Assembly: GCF_026242195.1 (NCBI RefSeq)
Contig: NZ_RKLV01000013.1
Coordinates: forward strand, 1-53,417
Direction of reading: 5' to 3'
Source: Halorutilus salinus
GTDB taxonomy: Archaea; Halobacteriota; Halobacteria; Halobacteriales; Halorutilaceae
DNA: 53,417 nt
Under the pieces are notes generated by a model, which was given only the letters and a program-made list of their open reading frames with translations, did not search any database and was not told the origin of the DNA. Shown piece after piece: positions 41,152 to 48,992 of this stretch (the stretch's first letter is position 1; the number at the start of each line of letters is the position of its first letter). The position numbers and the translations under genes were made by a program.

Positions 41152-42624
41152 CGTCGTTTCATGTGTTCGGTTCGACGTGTCCCATGCATCCGAAGCGTAC
41201 CGCCGGATAACGTCGGCTACGTCTATGTCGTCGACGGCGTCCATCACATCCTGAACGTGAGGCGTCACTTCGGCGTTCTCGAAGTCAACCCCTCCGGCTT
41301 CTCGTTCGTCGCGGCGTTCGACGGCGCGTTTCTTGCGCTCTTCTCGTTCTCGTTCCTCTTCTCGTCGTTTGGACGCAAAGGCTTCGAGCCTGTCGCGCCA
41401 CGCCGCGCCGTCGTAGTCCTCGAAGAGCGTACTGACGAGGTTCTCGGTATGTTCGTCGGACTGTGCCGGTGCCGTGAACTCGTCGCACCACTCTACCGTC
41501 TCGTCTATGAGAGTGTCGCCTACGGCATCGTGCGGCACGAAGTCGTAGGACACGTCCTCGGTGTCCAGAGGATGAACAACGCCGTCTATGCTCTTGTGGA
41601 GGCTCAGAGGAGCCTTGTACTGACGGTTCACGTTAACGAGAAGGTCCGCCTTGCACAGGCCGTCGGCTTCGGCTTCCTGTATCACTTCGTCGGCGCGTTC
41701 ACCTATCCATTCGCGGACGCGTTTCGCAAACTCCTCGAATATCCAGCCGCGTTCCTCACCGTCGAAGGCGTCACCTATCGGTGCTGTGACACGCGGCGCA
41801 CCGAAGACGTAGGCACCGCCGACGGAATCTAAGACGTAGACGTTGTCCTGTCCGACGAGCGCACCGAAGGCGTCAACGAAGCCACGGATAACGTCCTCGA
41901 AGGTGGCGCGCTTCTCCGGTGGTAGGGGACGCTCTTTATATTCGTCTTTGAGGTCCACATCCACAAAGAGCGTGAGAGCCTCCACGTCTTCGTAGTTCGG
42001 TAGAGGCGACTTGTCGCGCCACTCTGTGCCGTCCTCGGTCGAACGGCACGGTTCGGCGTCTCGAAGTACCTCCGGACTCTGGTAGTTAAGTACCGAGTAG
42101 TAGTGGCGATCTATCCGGCTCAGGAACTCGTCCGCGTCTTGGACGAGGTCGAACGGACGACCGCGCCGGTCATACCCCTCGTCTATCAGGGCGGTGTCGT
42201 TCTCAGGACTCTTGTTGTACCAGCCGTGGTGGTCGTGAACGCCCAGAGTGTGCGCGCCGTCCGACTCACCGAGAGCTTCGAGGACCGGCGTGAGTCGCGC
42301 GTAGTGTTCGGCTATATTGTCGTTTTCGTCGTCTTCTGAGGCGGAACACCGTGGGTGAGAGCCGTCAGAATCGGCTTCGACGCCGTCCTTTTCGGCGTCC
42401 TCGTCGGTGGCGTCCTCTTCGTCCGGCACGTCGACGAACCGCACACCGTCGTTCGTGCGTTCGAGCACGCCACGGTCCGCCGCGCGGTCCACAGCGTCGT
42501 CCGACACGTCCTCAAAGAGAGCACGCGCCGCGTTCAGCATCCTCTCTGGATTCTGTGGCTCTCTCGGTCGTCCCAGTTTGCGCCACAGCTTCGTCCAGTC
42601 CACCTCAGTAGCCGCGCGGCTCAT
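41080..42624 (-). CDS. AEP-type DNA primase (N-terminal part of a split primase-helicase)
   Basis: A 514-residue protein. The primase core has the catalytic acidic pair in LTLFVDVDLKDEY (D222, D224), a Ser-Gly-rich motif YVLDSVGGAYVFG (about 263-275) and the nucleotide-binding Arg and His in NRQYKAPLSLHKS (about 333-345). This fits the archaeo-eukaryotic primase superfamily. The last about 25 residues (SLRGGSQSPVSLAPL) look out of frame. It follows the 68-residue gene with a 4-bp overlap. Confidence 0.8.
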   Translation of the reverse strand: MSRAATEVDWTKLWRKLGRPREPQNPERMLNAARALFEDVSDDAVDRAADRGVLERTNDGVRFVDVPDEEDATDEDAEKDGVEADSDGSHPRCSASEDDENDNIAEHYARLTPVLEALGESDGAHTLGVHDHHGWYNKSPENDTALIDEGYDRRGRPFDLVQDADEFLSRIDRHYYSVLNYQSPEVLRDAEPCRSTEDGTEWRDKSPLPNYEDVEALTLFVDVDLKDEYKERPLPPEKRATFEDVIRGFVDAFGALVGQDNVYVLDSVGGAYVFGAPRVTAPIGDAFDGEERGWIFEEFAKRVREWIGERADEVIQEAEADGLCKADLLVNVNRQYKAPLSLHKSIDGVVHPLDTEDVSYDFVPHDAVGDTLIDETVEWCDEFTAPAQSDEHTENLVSTLFEDYDGAAWRDRLEAFASKRREEEREREERKKRAVERRDEREAGGVDFENAEVTPHVQDVMDAVDDIDVADVIRRYASDAWDTSNRTHETTFSLRGGSQSPVSLAPLTLPETGS

Positions 42625-42827
42625 TCAAGCACCTCCTTTAGTTCGAGTAACTCGTCCGGTGTCAGTAGCAACCGTTCGTTTCCGTCTTCGTCGGAGAAAC
42701 CAAACCGCCCACCGTCGTCGGTAGGCACGCCGGTGAACTCTGCAAGCGTCCAGGTGTGGACAGCGTCTGCGTCACCTCGTCGTCGAACTTCCAGAACGAG
42801 GTCGTCGGTGTCGTCGGCACGGCTCAC
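42621..42827 (-). CDS. Small acidic protein upstream of the primase
   Basis: A 68-residue protein with a probable GTG start at 42827 that overlaps the upstream stop as GTGA. The frame runs on upstream to 42965, but that part is Arg-rich and overlaps the previous gene. Strand-rich (VLEVRRRGDADAVHTWTLAE) with a C-terminal helix (TPDELLELKEVL). Role unknown. Confidence 0.55.
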   Translation of the reverse strand: MSRADDTDDLVLEVRRRGDADAVHTWTLAEFTGVPTDDGGRFGFSDEDGNERLLLTPDELLELKEVLE

Positions 42828-43231
42828 GTCGACGCACCCCCTTCGCGGTGTCGTCGGCGTGCGAGTTTGAGCATAGACGCGTACTCGTCGGCGTCCATGC
42901 GGCGCACGTCCTCGTTCGGTAGCACCTTCACCGCCACTTCGTCGTCGTTCTCCGGAGATTTCCACACGACGACCGCCGGAACACCGAGACGCGCCGACAG
43001 GTTTTCAAGCACATCTTGTTTGTGTGACCATACGGCGTAGTCGTCCGTACCGGCGTCTTCAAGAGTACCGCGTCGGATATGGATAACCTCACCGACGAGG
43101 TAGACGCCGTCGGCGTCGTAGTAGCACAGGTCGACGTCCATCATGCGTGCCGTCTCTGGTAGGTTCTCTCTGTGCCAGTCGCTGAACGCCTGCGACGGTT
43201 CTTCGACGAGCTTCGGACGAGCGGACGCCAT
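42824..43231 (-). CDS. Possible restriction-endonuclease-fold protein
   Basis: A 135-residue protein. DVDLCYYD followed by GVYLVGEVIHI, then LGVPAVVVW resembles the D-(x)n-ExK-like core of PD-(D/E)XK nucleases, although the Lys is not in the canonical place. It might be a nuclease or resolvase for element replication; this is a motif-level guess. Start at 43231, with TGATG coupling to the preceding tiny ORF. Confidence 0.5.
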   Translation of the reverse strand: MASARPKLVEEPSQAFSDWHRENLPETARMMDVDLCYYDADGVYLVGEVIHIRRGTLEDAGTDDYAVWSHKQDVLENLSARLGVPAVVVWKSPENDDEVAVKVLPNEDVRRMDADEYASMLKLARRRHREGGAST

Positions 43232-43368
43232 CACGCGCACCTCCTCGGACGAGCGCGGCGCGAAAGTCTTATATCCGTATGTGAACTATATACGCCGTCA
43301 AGACGGTTCGCCGCCGTCGCCGCCGTGTCCTGGGCGCGCCTTGTCCACGCGTCCGCCTGTTCCTTCAT
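43231..43368 (-). CDS. Tiny ORF in the replication operon
   Basis: 45 residues, MKEQADAWTRRAQDT..., helical then Arg-rich. The start overlaps the previous stop by 4 bp (ATGA) and the stop overlaps the next start by 1 bp (TGATG). Coupling on both sides is the main support. Function unknown. Confidence 0.4.
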   Translation of the reverse strand: MKEQADAWTRRAQDTAATAANRLDGVYSSHTDIRLSRRARPRRCA

Positions 43369-43529
43369 ACCTCAGCCACCTCCACGTCGTCACCGCCGAT
43401 TATCTCACGCAGGTCGTCCTCTCGATCCTGTCGTTTGAGAAGTCGCACCGTCGCTAAGGCGCGGACGAACTTTCCGCTTCCGTGGCGCGCGACGAGTTCG
43501 AGTTGTTCGTTAGTCGGTTCGTCAGTCAT
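43365..43529 (-). CDS. Small hypothetical protein
   Basis: 54 residues from the ATG at 43529 (MTDEPTNEQLELVARHG), helical and charged. The frame is open upstream to 43553, but the 43529 start overlaps the AbrB stop and is typical of coupled genes. Unknown role. Confidence 0.5.
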   Translation of the reverse strand: MTDEPTNEQLELVARHGSGKFVRALATVRLLKRQDREDDLREIIGGDDVEVAEV

Positions 43530-43650
43530 TTTTGCTAATTGGACGGACATCAATCTCTACGAGGTCGCCGTGCTCTACTCCAAGCTCGTCACGCACGTGC
43601 GACGGAACGACAACTCTTCCGTTCGTATTGACGCGTACAGTTGAGCGCAT
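43522..43650 (-). CDS. Small AbrB/SpoVT-fold regulator
   Basis: A 42-residue single AbrB hairpin: VRVNTNGRVVVPSHVRDELG then VEHGDLVEIDVRP. First gene of the replication operon running to the primase. It faces the divergent gene at 43718, so it could repress both. Too small to be found by most gene callers. Confidence 0.65.
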   Translation of the reverse strand: MRSTVRVNTNGRVVVPSHVRDELGVEHGDLVEIDVRPISKND

Positions 43651-43717
43651 GTACGGTTCACCATAGCGTGGGGAACTCTACCAAGTCTTTTATAGGGGTA
43701 CTTCCTAATATGAGGAA
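43651..43717. promoter_or_regulatory. Divergent promoter region of element 1
   Basis: The AT-rich TTTTATA box lies near 43689-43694 for the rightward gene. TTCCT/AGGAA (6-nt spacer) overlaps it to the right, and GGGGTACTT at 43695-43703 is shared with the AbrB promoter of element 2 (48546-48554). These are candidate AbrB-type operator sites. Confidence 0.4.
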
Positions 43718-44596
43718 ATGACGCGTTCACCCCTTCAAAACAGCGAGAGGGAATACCTCAAGTCAAAAAAGTGCTTCCCAGATGTGGTAAAAATAAACGG
43801 CGAAGAACGACTTGAGGGGAAGATTACGGAATGTAGCGTAGACGAAGCTAAAGCGAAGTATCGGATACACAACGAAGTCGGTCAAAATCTGCCTGAGATT
43901 ATCCGGCAGTTCCGCACAGATTTGATGGCTATTAATATGTTCTACATGGACGTCAAACAGGACGGATGGTACGAATACGAGAGTATCACGTTGCCACGAG
44001 CGAAAGACGAGATGGAACGCCTACGTGACCATCTTGATATACTGATAGAATACGCTGAACGTGACATGATGGCTAAAAGACGTGAAGAGGTAAGAAAGTC
44101 TATATTACTGTTATACGACGGTCTTGAATACCTGAACAGATTGCATGATGGCGACGAAGAATACAGGGGGTTTGAAAGAGTGGAGGGTGAGCTACAAAAA
44201 TCCAAACGGCTTGAGGATGAACAAGAAGAGTACACCGAAAGGAAACAGGCGGTCATAAAGTTGCTGTCCGACGAAGGACTCTTGGAGATATTCGAATGGG
44301 TATCGGAGAACGAGAAGGCGAACGTACCCGACAGGACAAAGTCAAACTCTAAGGAGACGTGGACACAGTCCATCGGAAAATATCTAAAGAGCGGTGAATA
44401 CGGACACGGTCTTGTCGCAGAAAGCGGCTGGGGTTACGAACTGACCGAACGAGGGCGTGCTGTAAGGGACTGTTGGGAAGAATTAAAACAGGCGTCTATC
44501 GTAGAAGAGAAATTAGAGACACTCGGTGATACGCGTAGGGAAGTCGCGTGGCGTCTACTGAACAGGTACTTTGACGCCGAAGATAGGTGGGATTAG
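43718..44596 (+). CDS. Hypothetical AT-rich helical protein
   Basis: A 292-residue protein, much lower in GC than the flanking genes, rich in Lys and Glu. Helical through residues 60-200 with coiled-coil stretches (LQKSKRLEDEQEEYTERK); the C-terminal 80 residues (ETWTQSIGKYLKSGEYGHGL, YELTERGRAVRDCW) look like a winged helix. Unknown function; possibly a regulator or effector acquired separately from the replication genes. Confidence 0.6.
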   Translation: MTRSPLQNSEREYLKSKKCFPDVVKINGEERLEGKITECSVDEAKAKYRIHNEVGQNLPEIIRQFRTDLMAINMFYMDVKQDGWYEYESITLPRAKDEMERLRDHLDILIEYAERDMMAKRREEVRKSILLLYDGLEYLNRLHDGDEEYRGFERVEGELQKSKRLEDEQEEYTERKQAVIKLLSDEGLLEIFEWVSENEKANVPDRTKSNSKETWTQSIGKYLKSGEYGHGLVAESGWGYELTERGRAVRDCWEELKQASIVEEKLETLGDTRREVAWRLLNRYFDAEDRWD

Positions 44597-44600
44597 CCAC

Positions 44601-45791
44601 CTACTCGTTCAGTAGCTCTTCCAGAACCTCCGGATTGTCGGCTAACTCACGGACGAGGTCTTGCGCGCGTTCGAGGTCGTCGCCTTCCGCCGTCGCCGTC
44701 ACATCCTCCTCAACCTTCTCCACCTCTTCCGCCGCGTCCACGTCCAGCGCGAAACCACAGCGGTAGCAGAACGCCGCGTCCGGCTCGTTGAGTTCGTCAC
44801 AGCGCGGACACTCTACCACGCTCTCGTCGTCCTCCTCGTCCTCCTCGTCGACGAGGTCGTGAAGCGCGTCGTACTTGTTGTCGATGTCACGACCGCTCAG
44901 GTGGACGTACTTCGCCGGAACGTCGGAGCCTTGAACCCAACCGAACCACTCGCAAAGTTCGGCTTCGGTCATCTTCGTGGCTAAATGCGACGCGCGGCTG
45001 TGACGGTAGTGATGTGGGTTCGAGGGCTTGTCCACGTCGGCGTCGTTCATACTCCGTTTCAGAATCTTCGACCGTATGTACCTGTAACCGAGCTGGTCGT
45101 CGGCGCTACCTTGCTGTATCTTACACCACAGCGGCGCGCCCTTCTGTGGGTTAGGGTGTTCGTTCAGCCATTTGTTGAGGCGCGGCACGCTTTCGACGAG
45201 CGGTAGCCTTCGAGAACCGGTCTTACCGTCTATGGTCACCTTCATGCCGTGCTTTCTGTCCTCTACGTCGCCCACGGTAACGTCTATGAGTTCGCCTATA
45301 CGTGCGCCGGTTTCCCATAGAATAGCTATGAGAGCCTTGTCACGCGCGTTGTGACACGCTTCTATCTGTGCCTCTACCTCCTCCGGTGTGAGTAGGTCGG
45401 ACGGTAGCTTGCCGTTGCTTCCGTTGTGGTTAGTCGTTATCCAGTCAGTCTCGTCAGGGTGCTCACCGCCGTTTAGATTCTTGAAGAGATTACGAAGAGC
45501 GCGCTTGTGGATAGACACGGTAAAGTCGTTGTCGTACTTCCGTTGTATCCACGCGACGAGGTCTTTGACATCGTCCTTGTCCATCTCGTCAAACGGCTTA
45601 CTCAGGTGCTCCGACTGAACTTTCAACGCCGACAGGTCACGCTCTACCGTCGACGGCTTGATTCCGTTGAGCGTCCGGTCACGCTGGTACTCTCTCAGTA
45701 GTTCCTTGTTCTCCTCACGTATCTCTTCGGACTCATGGATACGTTCGGCTGTGCCCTCCAACCGCCCCTCGAAGTCAAGGGTTGATGGCAT
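44601..45791 (-). CDS. Tyrosine integrase with zinc-ribbon tail
   Basis: A 396-residue XerC/D-like recombinase. N-terminal SAM-like core-binding domain (about 1-120), catalytic Arg in TGARIGELIDV, HxxR in HHYRHSRASHLA and the nucleophile Tyr in PAKYVHLSGRDID. Residues about 325-345 form a CPRC...CYRC zinc ribbon, common in haloarchaeal integrases. It faces the right att site, placed as expected for an element integrated into a tRNA gene. Confidence 0.92.
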   Translation of the reverse strand: MPSTLDFEGRLEGTAERIHESEEIREENKELLREYQRDRTLNGIKPSTVERDLSALKVQSEHLSKPFDEMDKDDVKDLVAWIQRKYDNDFTVSIHKRALRNLFKNLNGGEHPDETDWITTNHNGSNGKLPSDLLTPEEVEAQIEACHNARDKALIAILWETGARIGELIDVTVGDVEDRKHGMKVTIDGKTGSRRLPLVESVPRLNKWLNEHPNPQKGAPLWCKIQQGSADDQLGYRYIRSKILKRSMNDADVDKPSNPHHYRHSRASHLATKMTEAELCEWFGWVQGSDVPAKYVHLSGRDIDNKYDALHDLVDEEDEEDDESVVECPRCDELNEPDAAFCYRCGFALDVDAAEEVEKVEEDVTATAEGDDLERAQDLVRELADNPEVLEELLNE

Positions 45792-45806
45792 GGTCTGAAT
45801 AGACCG

Positions 45807-45822
45807 CCTTTATATATAAAGG
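45807..45822 (-). promoter_or_regulatory. Palindromic TATA box of the integrase gene
   Basis: CCTTTATATATAAAGG is a perfect 16-bp palindrome centred about 23 bp upstream of the integrase ATG, the distance expected for a leaderless archaeal promoter. The adjacent GGTCT/AGACC hairpin (45793-45805) may be an operator. A palindromic box could drive transcription both ways. Confidence 0.55.
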
Positions 45823-45846
45823 TGTTGAACCCTTAGTCTGTAAGGT

Positions 45847-45857
45847 TCTCCTCACCG
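45847..45857. repeat. Candidate right attachment core (attR)
   Basis: TCTCCTCACCG is the same as the last 11 nt of tRNA-Ser (34650-34660) and lies 56 bp from the integrase start. Such a short repeat could occur by chance, so this is a weak call supported mainly by position. Confidence 0.4.
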
Positions 45858-45883
45858 TTCGGAACTCAAGGATTTCTGAGCCA

Positions 45884-46237
45884 GTCAGAACGCTCTGCGT
45901 TCTGACGACGAACAAGTGAGTTTTACGAGTGAACGTGCGAGGGGAGCTTACCGGAACACTGCGACGGGTTTTTAGGAATTTTTAGATTGCAAAGGCGGTC
46001 TGGGGCAAACCTCACAAGATGTCCGATATCTTAAGTTAAGATAGTGAGCCATGCGTTGCATGGCTCCCGCGCATCCATGGAGCGTATCGATGGATGGGAA
46101 AGCGCGGATTTGAACACCCGTCACTCCACCGCCTTGCGGCGGTTACGTTCCCTTTCCCGCCTCGCTGACGCTCGGCGGGACGGGGTCCACGCACTAACGC
46201 GCAACCATCTGAGGTTGACGAACTTTCCGGTGCGTGG
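45884..46237. other. Hairpin-packed noncoding region between two divergent integrases
   Basis: Perfect stems: GTCAGAACGC/GCGTTCTGAC (45884-45906), TATCTTAA/TTAAGATA (46027-46043), GAGCCATGC/GCATGGCTC (46046-46066), CCGCGC plus ATCCAT nested (46067-46107), ACCGCC/GGCGGT with loop TTGC (46128-46143), TCCCGCC/GGCGGGA (46155-46180), CCACGCAC/GTGCGTGG enclosing CAACC/GGTTG (46187-46237). The whole 45792-46260 stretch has no gene. It may be a structured RNA, an attachment region or an origin. Confidence 0.6.
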
Positions 46238-46260
46238 CTGCGCGCGGGGTGTTTCCGTAG

Positions 46261-47280
46261 GTGAAGAAAATGGAACCGGAAGCAATAGAGCCTACGGAAG
46301 CCAGAGACATGTTTCTGTCGGAGAAGAAGAACGAGGTCGCGGAGGCAACATGGGAAGGCTACCACTACCGACTCAAGCATTTCGTTCGGTGGTGTGAACA
46401 GAACGACATAGAGAACCTGAACAACCTCACAGGCAGGTCTATCCACAGATACCGCGTGTGGAGGCGTGAGGACGGAGACCTGAAGAAAGTCTCCCTCAGG
46501 AACCAGTTAGTAGCTCTGCGGGTCTTCCTGAAGTTCTGTGAGAAGATAGACGGGGTTGAGCAGGGACTCCATGACAAGGTGTTGTTACCTAAGCTGAGTG
46601 ACGGAGAAGACGTGAATGATGTAAAGATTGAGGCTGAAAAGGCTGAGAAGATAATCGGACACTTGGAGAAGTTTGAGTATGCTTCCCGCAGACACACTAT
46701 CTTTCAGGTGTTGTGGCACACGGGGATGCGCATGGGTGCTCTTCATAGCCTTGATGTGAGCGACTACAACTCTGGGGAAGAGTACATAGAGGTACAACAC
46801 CGACCCGAAACCGGCACGTCACTAAAGAACGGAGCGAACGGTGAACGACCTGTGGCTTTGAGTCCGAAGACCTGTCAGATACTTGATGACTACGTAGAGC
46901 ATCGAAGGCATGAAGCCACCGATAACCACGGTAGAAACCCCTTATTCACGAGCGAGCAAGGGAGGTACGACAAGAGCAACATCCGGCAGGTGACCTACCA
47001 GTTAACTCGTCCGTGTTTCTTCGGTGAGGACTGTCCTCACAACAGAGATATGGACGAGTGCGAGGGGACTACCAACAGTAAGGCGTACGAGTGCCCCTCA
47101 AGCATGAGTCCACATCGGATACGTAGAGGGTCAATTACACACTTCCGACTGAAGGATGTTCCTGAGGAGGTCGTGAGCGACCGCTGTAACGTCTCGCGCG
47201 ACGTGCTGGAGAAACACTACGACGCGCGCACAGAGTCTGAGAAGCTGGAACAACGGAGGAAATACCTAAACAACGTATGA
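46261..47280 (+). CDS. Tyrosine integrase, element 2
   Basis: A 339-residue phage-type integrase. Catalytic residues: Arg in TGMRMGALHSL, HxxR in SPHRIRRGSIT, Tyr in LEKHYDARTE. A Cys-rich insert (CFFGEDCPHNRDMDEC, about 257-272) is common in haloviral integrases. Start GTG at 46261; the ATG at 46270 is an alternative. It points away from the hairpin cluster. Confidence 0.9.
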   Translation: MKKMEPEAIEPTEARDMFLSEKKNEVAEATWEGYHYRLKHFVRWCEQNDIENLNNLTGRSIHRYRVWRREDGDLKKVSLRNQLVALRVFLKFCEKIDGVEQGLHDKVLLPKLSDGEDVNDVKIEAEKAEKIIGHLEKFEYASRRHTIFQVLWHTGMRMGALHSLDVSDYNSGEEYIEVQHRPETGTSLKNGANGERPVALSPKTCQILDDYVEHRRHEATDNHGRNPLFTSEQGRYDKSNIRQVTYQLTRPCFFGEDCPHNRDMDECEGTTNSKAYECPSSMSPHRIRRGSITHFRLKDVPEEVVSDRCNVSRDVLEKHYDARTESEKLEQRRKYLNNV

Positions 47281-47288
47281 ACGTATAG

Positions 47289-48485
47289 TTAGATTACCTC
47301 CTCAACAGTCTCTTCAGAGACATGGGGGAACGGGTCACGGTAACCCAGTTCATTTTGTGCTATACTCTCACGAAGCAACTTACCATACGGAGTAAGCTCA
47401 ACATTCCGGTCATGTAGTTTATTTCTATCTCCAAGACGAATAGGAGATGCCCTAAGCTCTTCCCCCCCAGTTAGTCTCGCATCTTCAAGTCGCTCGCATA
47501 ATTTCAAAATGCTTGGAGAACTCATGCCATCTCCGGTAACCTCATTAGATAAATAACGGATGGTCACACCCTCGTCAGGCATATTATTGATGACTTCTAT
47601 GCCCGCGATACCTCCTACTTCAGTTTCAACCAGTGCCTCCACATCCCGATTCAACTCATCTCTCAATTTCCGTTTTTTATTATAGTGTTCATCCGCCAGC
47701 TCATCAATTGTCTCGGCAAAGGAAGGGTTAGTTTCAGGTATTTCATCATACTGTTCGACATACCGCTCTATACTGTCTTTTATTTCTTCAGGAGGGTGTT
47801 TTTCAAGGAAGTCATCTACCGCATTGTCAATATGAGCCTTGACGGCAGTATCTAATTTAATTCCCTGCTTTTTGATATTCTGTCTTGAAGTCCGGCGTAG
47901 TTCCTTTGGTAACTCCTCATCAATATCTTCAACAAACTTCTTCTGTTTCTTCTCTATCAAATTATCGACGTGTTCTTTAATTTGTTCTAAGTACTTTAAC
48001 TCCCTCCACACATCTCCTAATAACATCTGGTCAAGGAAGCCCATAGTAACAGATGCTCTGATGCTCTCGGGCTTATCTGGTTCCAGCATCAAAAGTTCAG
48101 CCAGTTCCCCCAGCTCGCTCCCGATGTGTATTTGCTCATAAAATCCGGGGATAACACTATCAGAATCATCCTCCGCTGAGTGAATTAAGTTAGTCCAGTG
48201 CGGCAACCATACCTCCTGTTGCAACTGTCCGGCGTTATCTAATTTCATTAAATCTGACTTGAGTTCCCGGTACCTATCGGGTATATCTTCTACAGGACTA
48301 TCAAGCAAGAGAGGATTCTCTTTGTACGAATCATCAAATCCAATATCATCACGTGACTCCTCGTCAAAGGTTTGTTTTATTGCATACGGTAGTGGCTTTG
48401 CAGGGGGTTCCCAGTCAGTTTCTTCGTCGGATTTTTTTCTCAACTCCTGTAGCGCTTTCTTCTGTGACTTGCTGAATTGGCTCAT
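47289..48485 (-). CDS. Hypothetical coiled-coil protein
   Basis: A 398-residue AT-rich protein starting MSQFSKSQKKALQELRKK. Long helical stretches (about 165-320) suggest a coiled coil; residues about 315-395 (VTIRYLSNEVTGDGMSSPSI, RNVELTPYGKLLRESI) may be a winged helix. Start at 48485, as the open frame upstream lies antisense to the AbrB gene. Unknown function. Confidence 0.6.
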   Translation of the reverse strand: MSQFSKSQKKALQELRKKSDEETDWEPPAKPLPYAIKQTFDEESRDDIGFDDSYKENPLLLDSPVEDIPDRYRELKSDLMKLDNAGQLQQEVWLPHWTNLIHSAEDDSDSVIPGFYEQIHIGSELGELAELLMLEPDKPESIRASVTMGFLDQMLLGDVWRELKYLEQIKEHVDNLIEKKQKKFVEDIDEELPKELRRTSRQNIKKQGIKLDTAVKAHIDNAVDDFLEKHPPEEIKDSIERYVEQYDEIPETNPSFAETIDELADEHYNKKRKLRDELNRDVEALVETEVGGIAGIEVINNMPDEGVTIRYLSNEVTGDGMSSPSILKLCERLEDARLTGGEELRASPIRLGDRNKLHDRNVELTPYGKLLRESIAQNELGYRDPFPHVSEETVEEVI

Positions 48486-48564
48486 TTTTATACCCTTTAT
48501 ATGTGAATTTGTAACGAAATCTGTTGTATATACTGATAGTATACGGGGGTACTTTACTCTACTC

Positions 48565-48726
48565 ATGGGTCGAGAAAATACCCAATCGGTAGAATCGTTC
48601 CCCATAGCAACCGCGCGTCTGTTTGGAGGAGGACGCGTTACGATACCTAAGCCAGTACGTGAGAACCTAAATCTGGAGGATGGAGACCTGGTAGTCATCA
48701 AATTAGCGAGGGTAGAGAATGAGTGA
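48565..48726 (+). CDS. AbrB/SpoVT-fold regulator, element 2
   Basis: A 53-residue AbrB protein: ATARLFGGGRVTIPKPVREN then LNLEDGDLVVIKLARVENE. Divergent from the coiled-coil gene; GGGGTACTT in its promoter (48546-48554) also occurs in the element-1 divergent promoter. Its stop overlaps the next micro-ORF (ATGAGTGA). Confidence 0.7.
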   Translation: MGRENTQSVESFPIATARLFGGGRVTIPKPVRENLNLEDGDLVVIKLARVENE

Positions 48727-48790
48727 AGAAGCAGATATTATGGGTAGATTAATTGAAAAAAACCATACTGTAGTGGGGGAGAGGACCTGA
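48719..48790 (+). CDS. Micro-ORF 1 (23 residues)
   Basis: MSEEADIMGRLIEKNHTVVG... The start overlaps the AbrB stop and the stop overlaps the next ATG (TGATG). Coupling is the only support. Confidence 0.35.
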   Translation: MSEEADIMGRLIEKNHTVVGERT

Positions 48791-48909
48791 TGTATTGTAG
48801 AGGTGGGGGCGCACTGGAGATGCGCCCAGTAATTGTGACACGCGTCCCAGACATTGTTCAGTTGTTCGGTGAACTTTATAATACTATTGTAGGAGGTAGG
48901 GAATGGTAG
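48790..48909 (+). CDS. Micro-ORF 2 (39 residues)
   Basis: MYCRGGGALEMRPVIVTRVP and a hydrophobic tail. Overlaps the previous gene by 1 bp and the next by 7 bp. Unknown role. Confidence 0.35.
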   Translation: MYCRGGGALEMRPVIVTRVPDIVQLFGELYNTIVGGREW

Positions 48910-48992
48910 AGTCAAGTCCATCAGGGGGATGGAGAATGGCTTACTCCGAGATGAATGTAGAGATAGTATGGTGGGAGGAGGAAGATGGTTAA
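48903..48992 (+). CDS. Micro-ORF 3 (29 residues)
   Basis: MVESSPSGGWRMAYSEMNVE, with a Trp- and Glu-rich end. It overlaps the primase-helicase start by 8 bp, so it could act as a leader that couples or limits its translation. Confidence 0.35.
   Translation: MVESSPSGGWRMAYSEMNVEIVWWEEEDG

Larger units (their letters stand above)
34650..45857. mobile_element. Integrated element 1 at tRNA-Ser
   Basis: A region of about 11.2 kb bounded by an 11-bp repeat of the tRNA 3' end (TCTCCTCACCG at 34650-34660 and 45847-45857) with a tyrosine integrase gene at the distal end. It holds its own primase-helicase, a symmetric candidate origin, a HicBA pair and many tiny overlapping genes, with several AT-rich genes unlike the chromosome. 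This is the layout of a haloarchaeal integrated plasmid or provirus. No capsid, terminase or pilus gene is recognised. The right boundary rests on only 11 bp. Confidence 0.6.
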
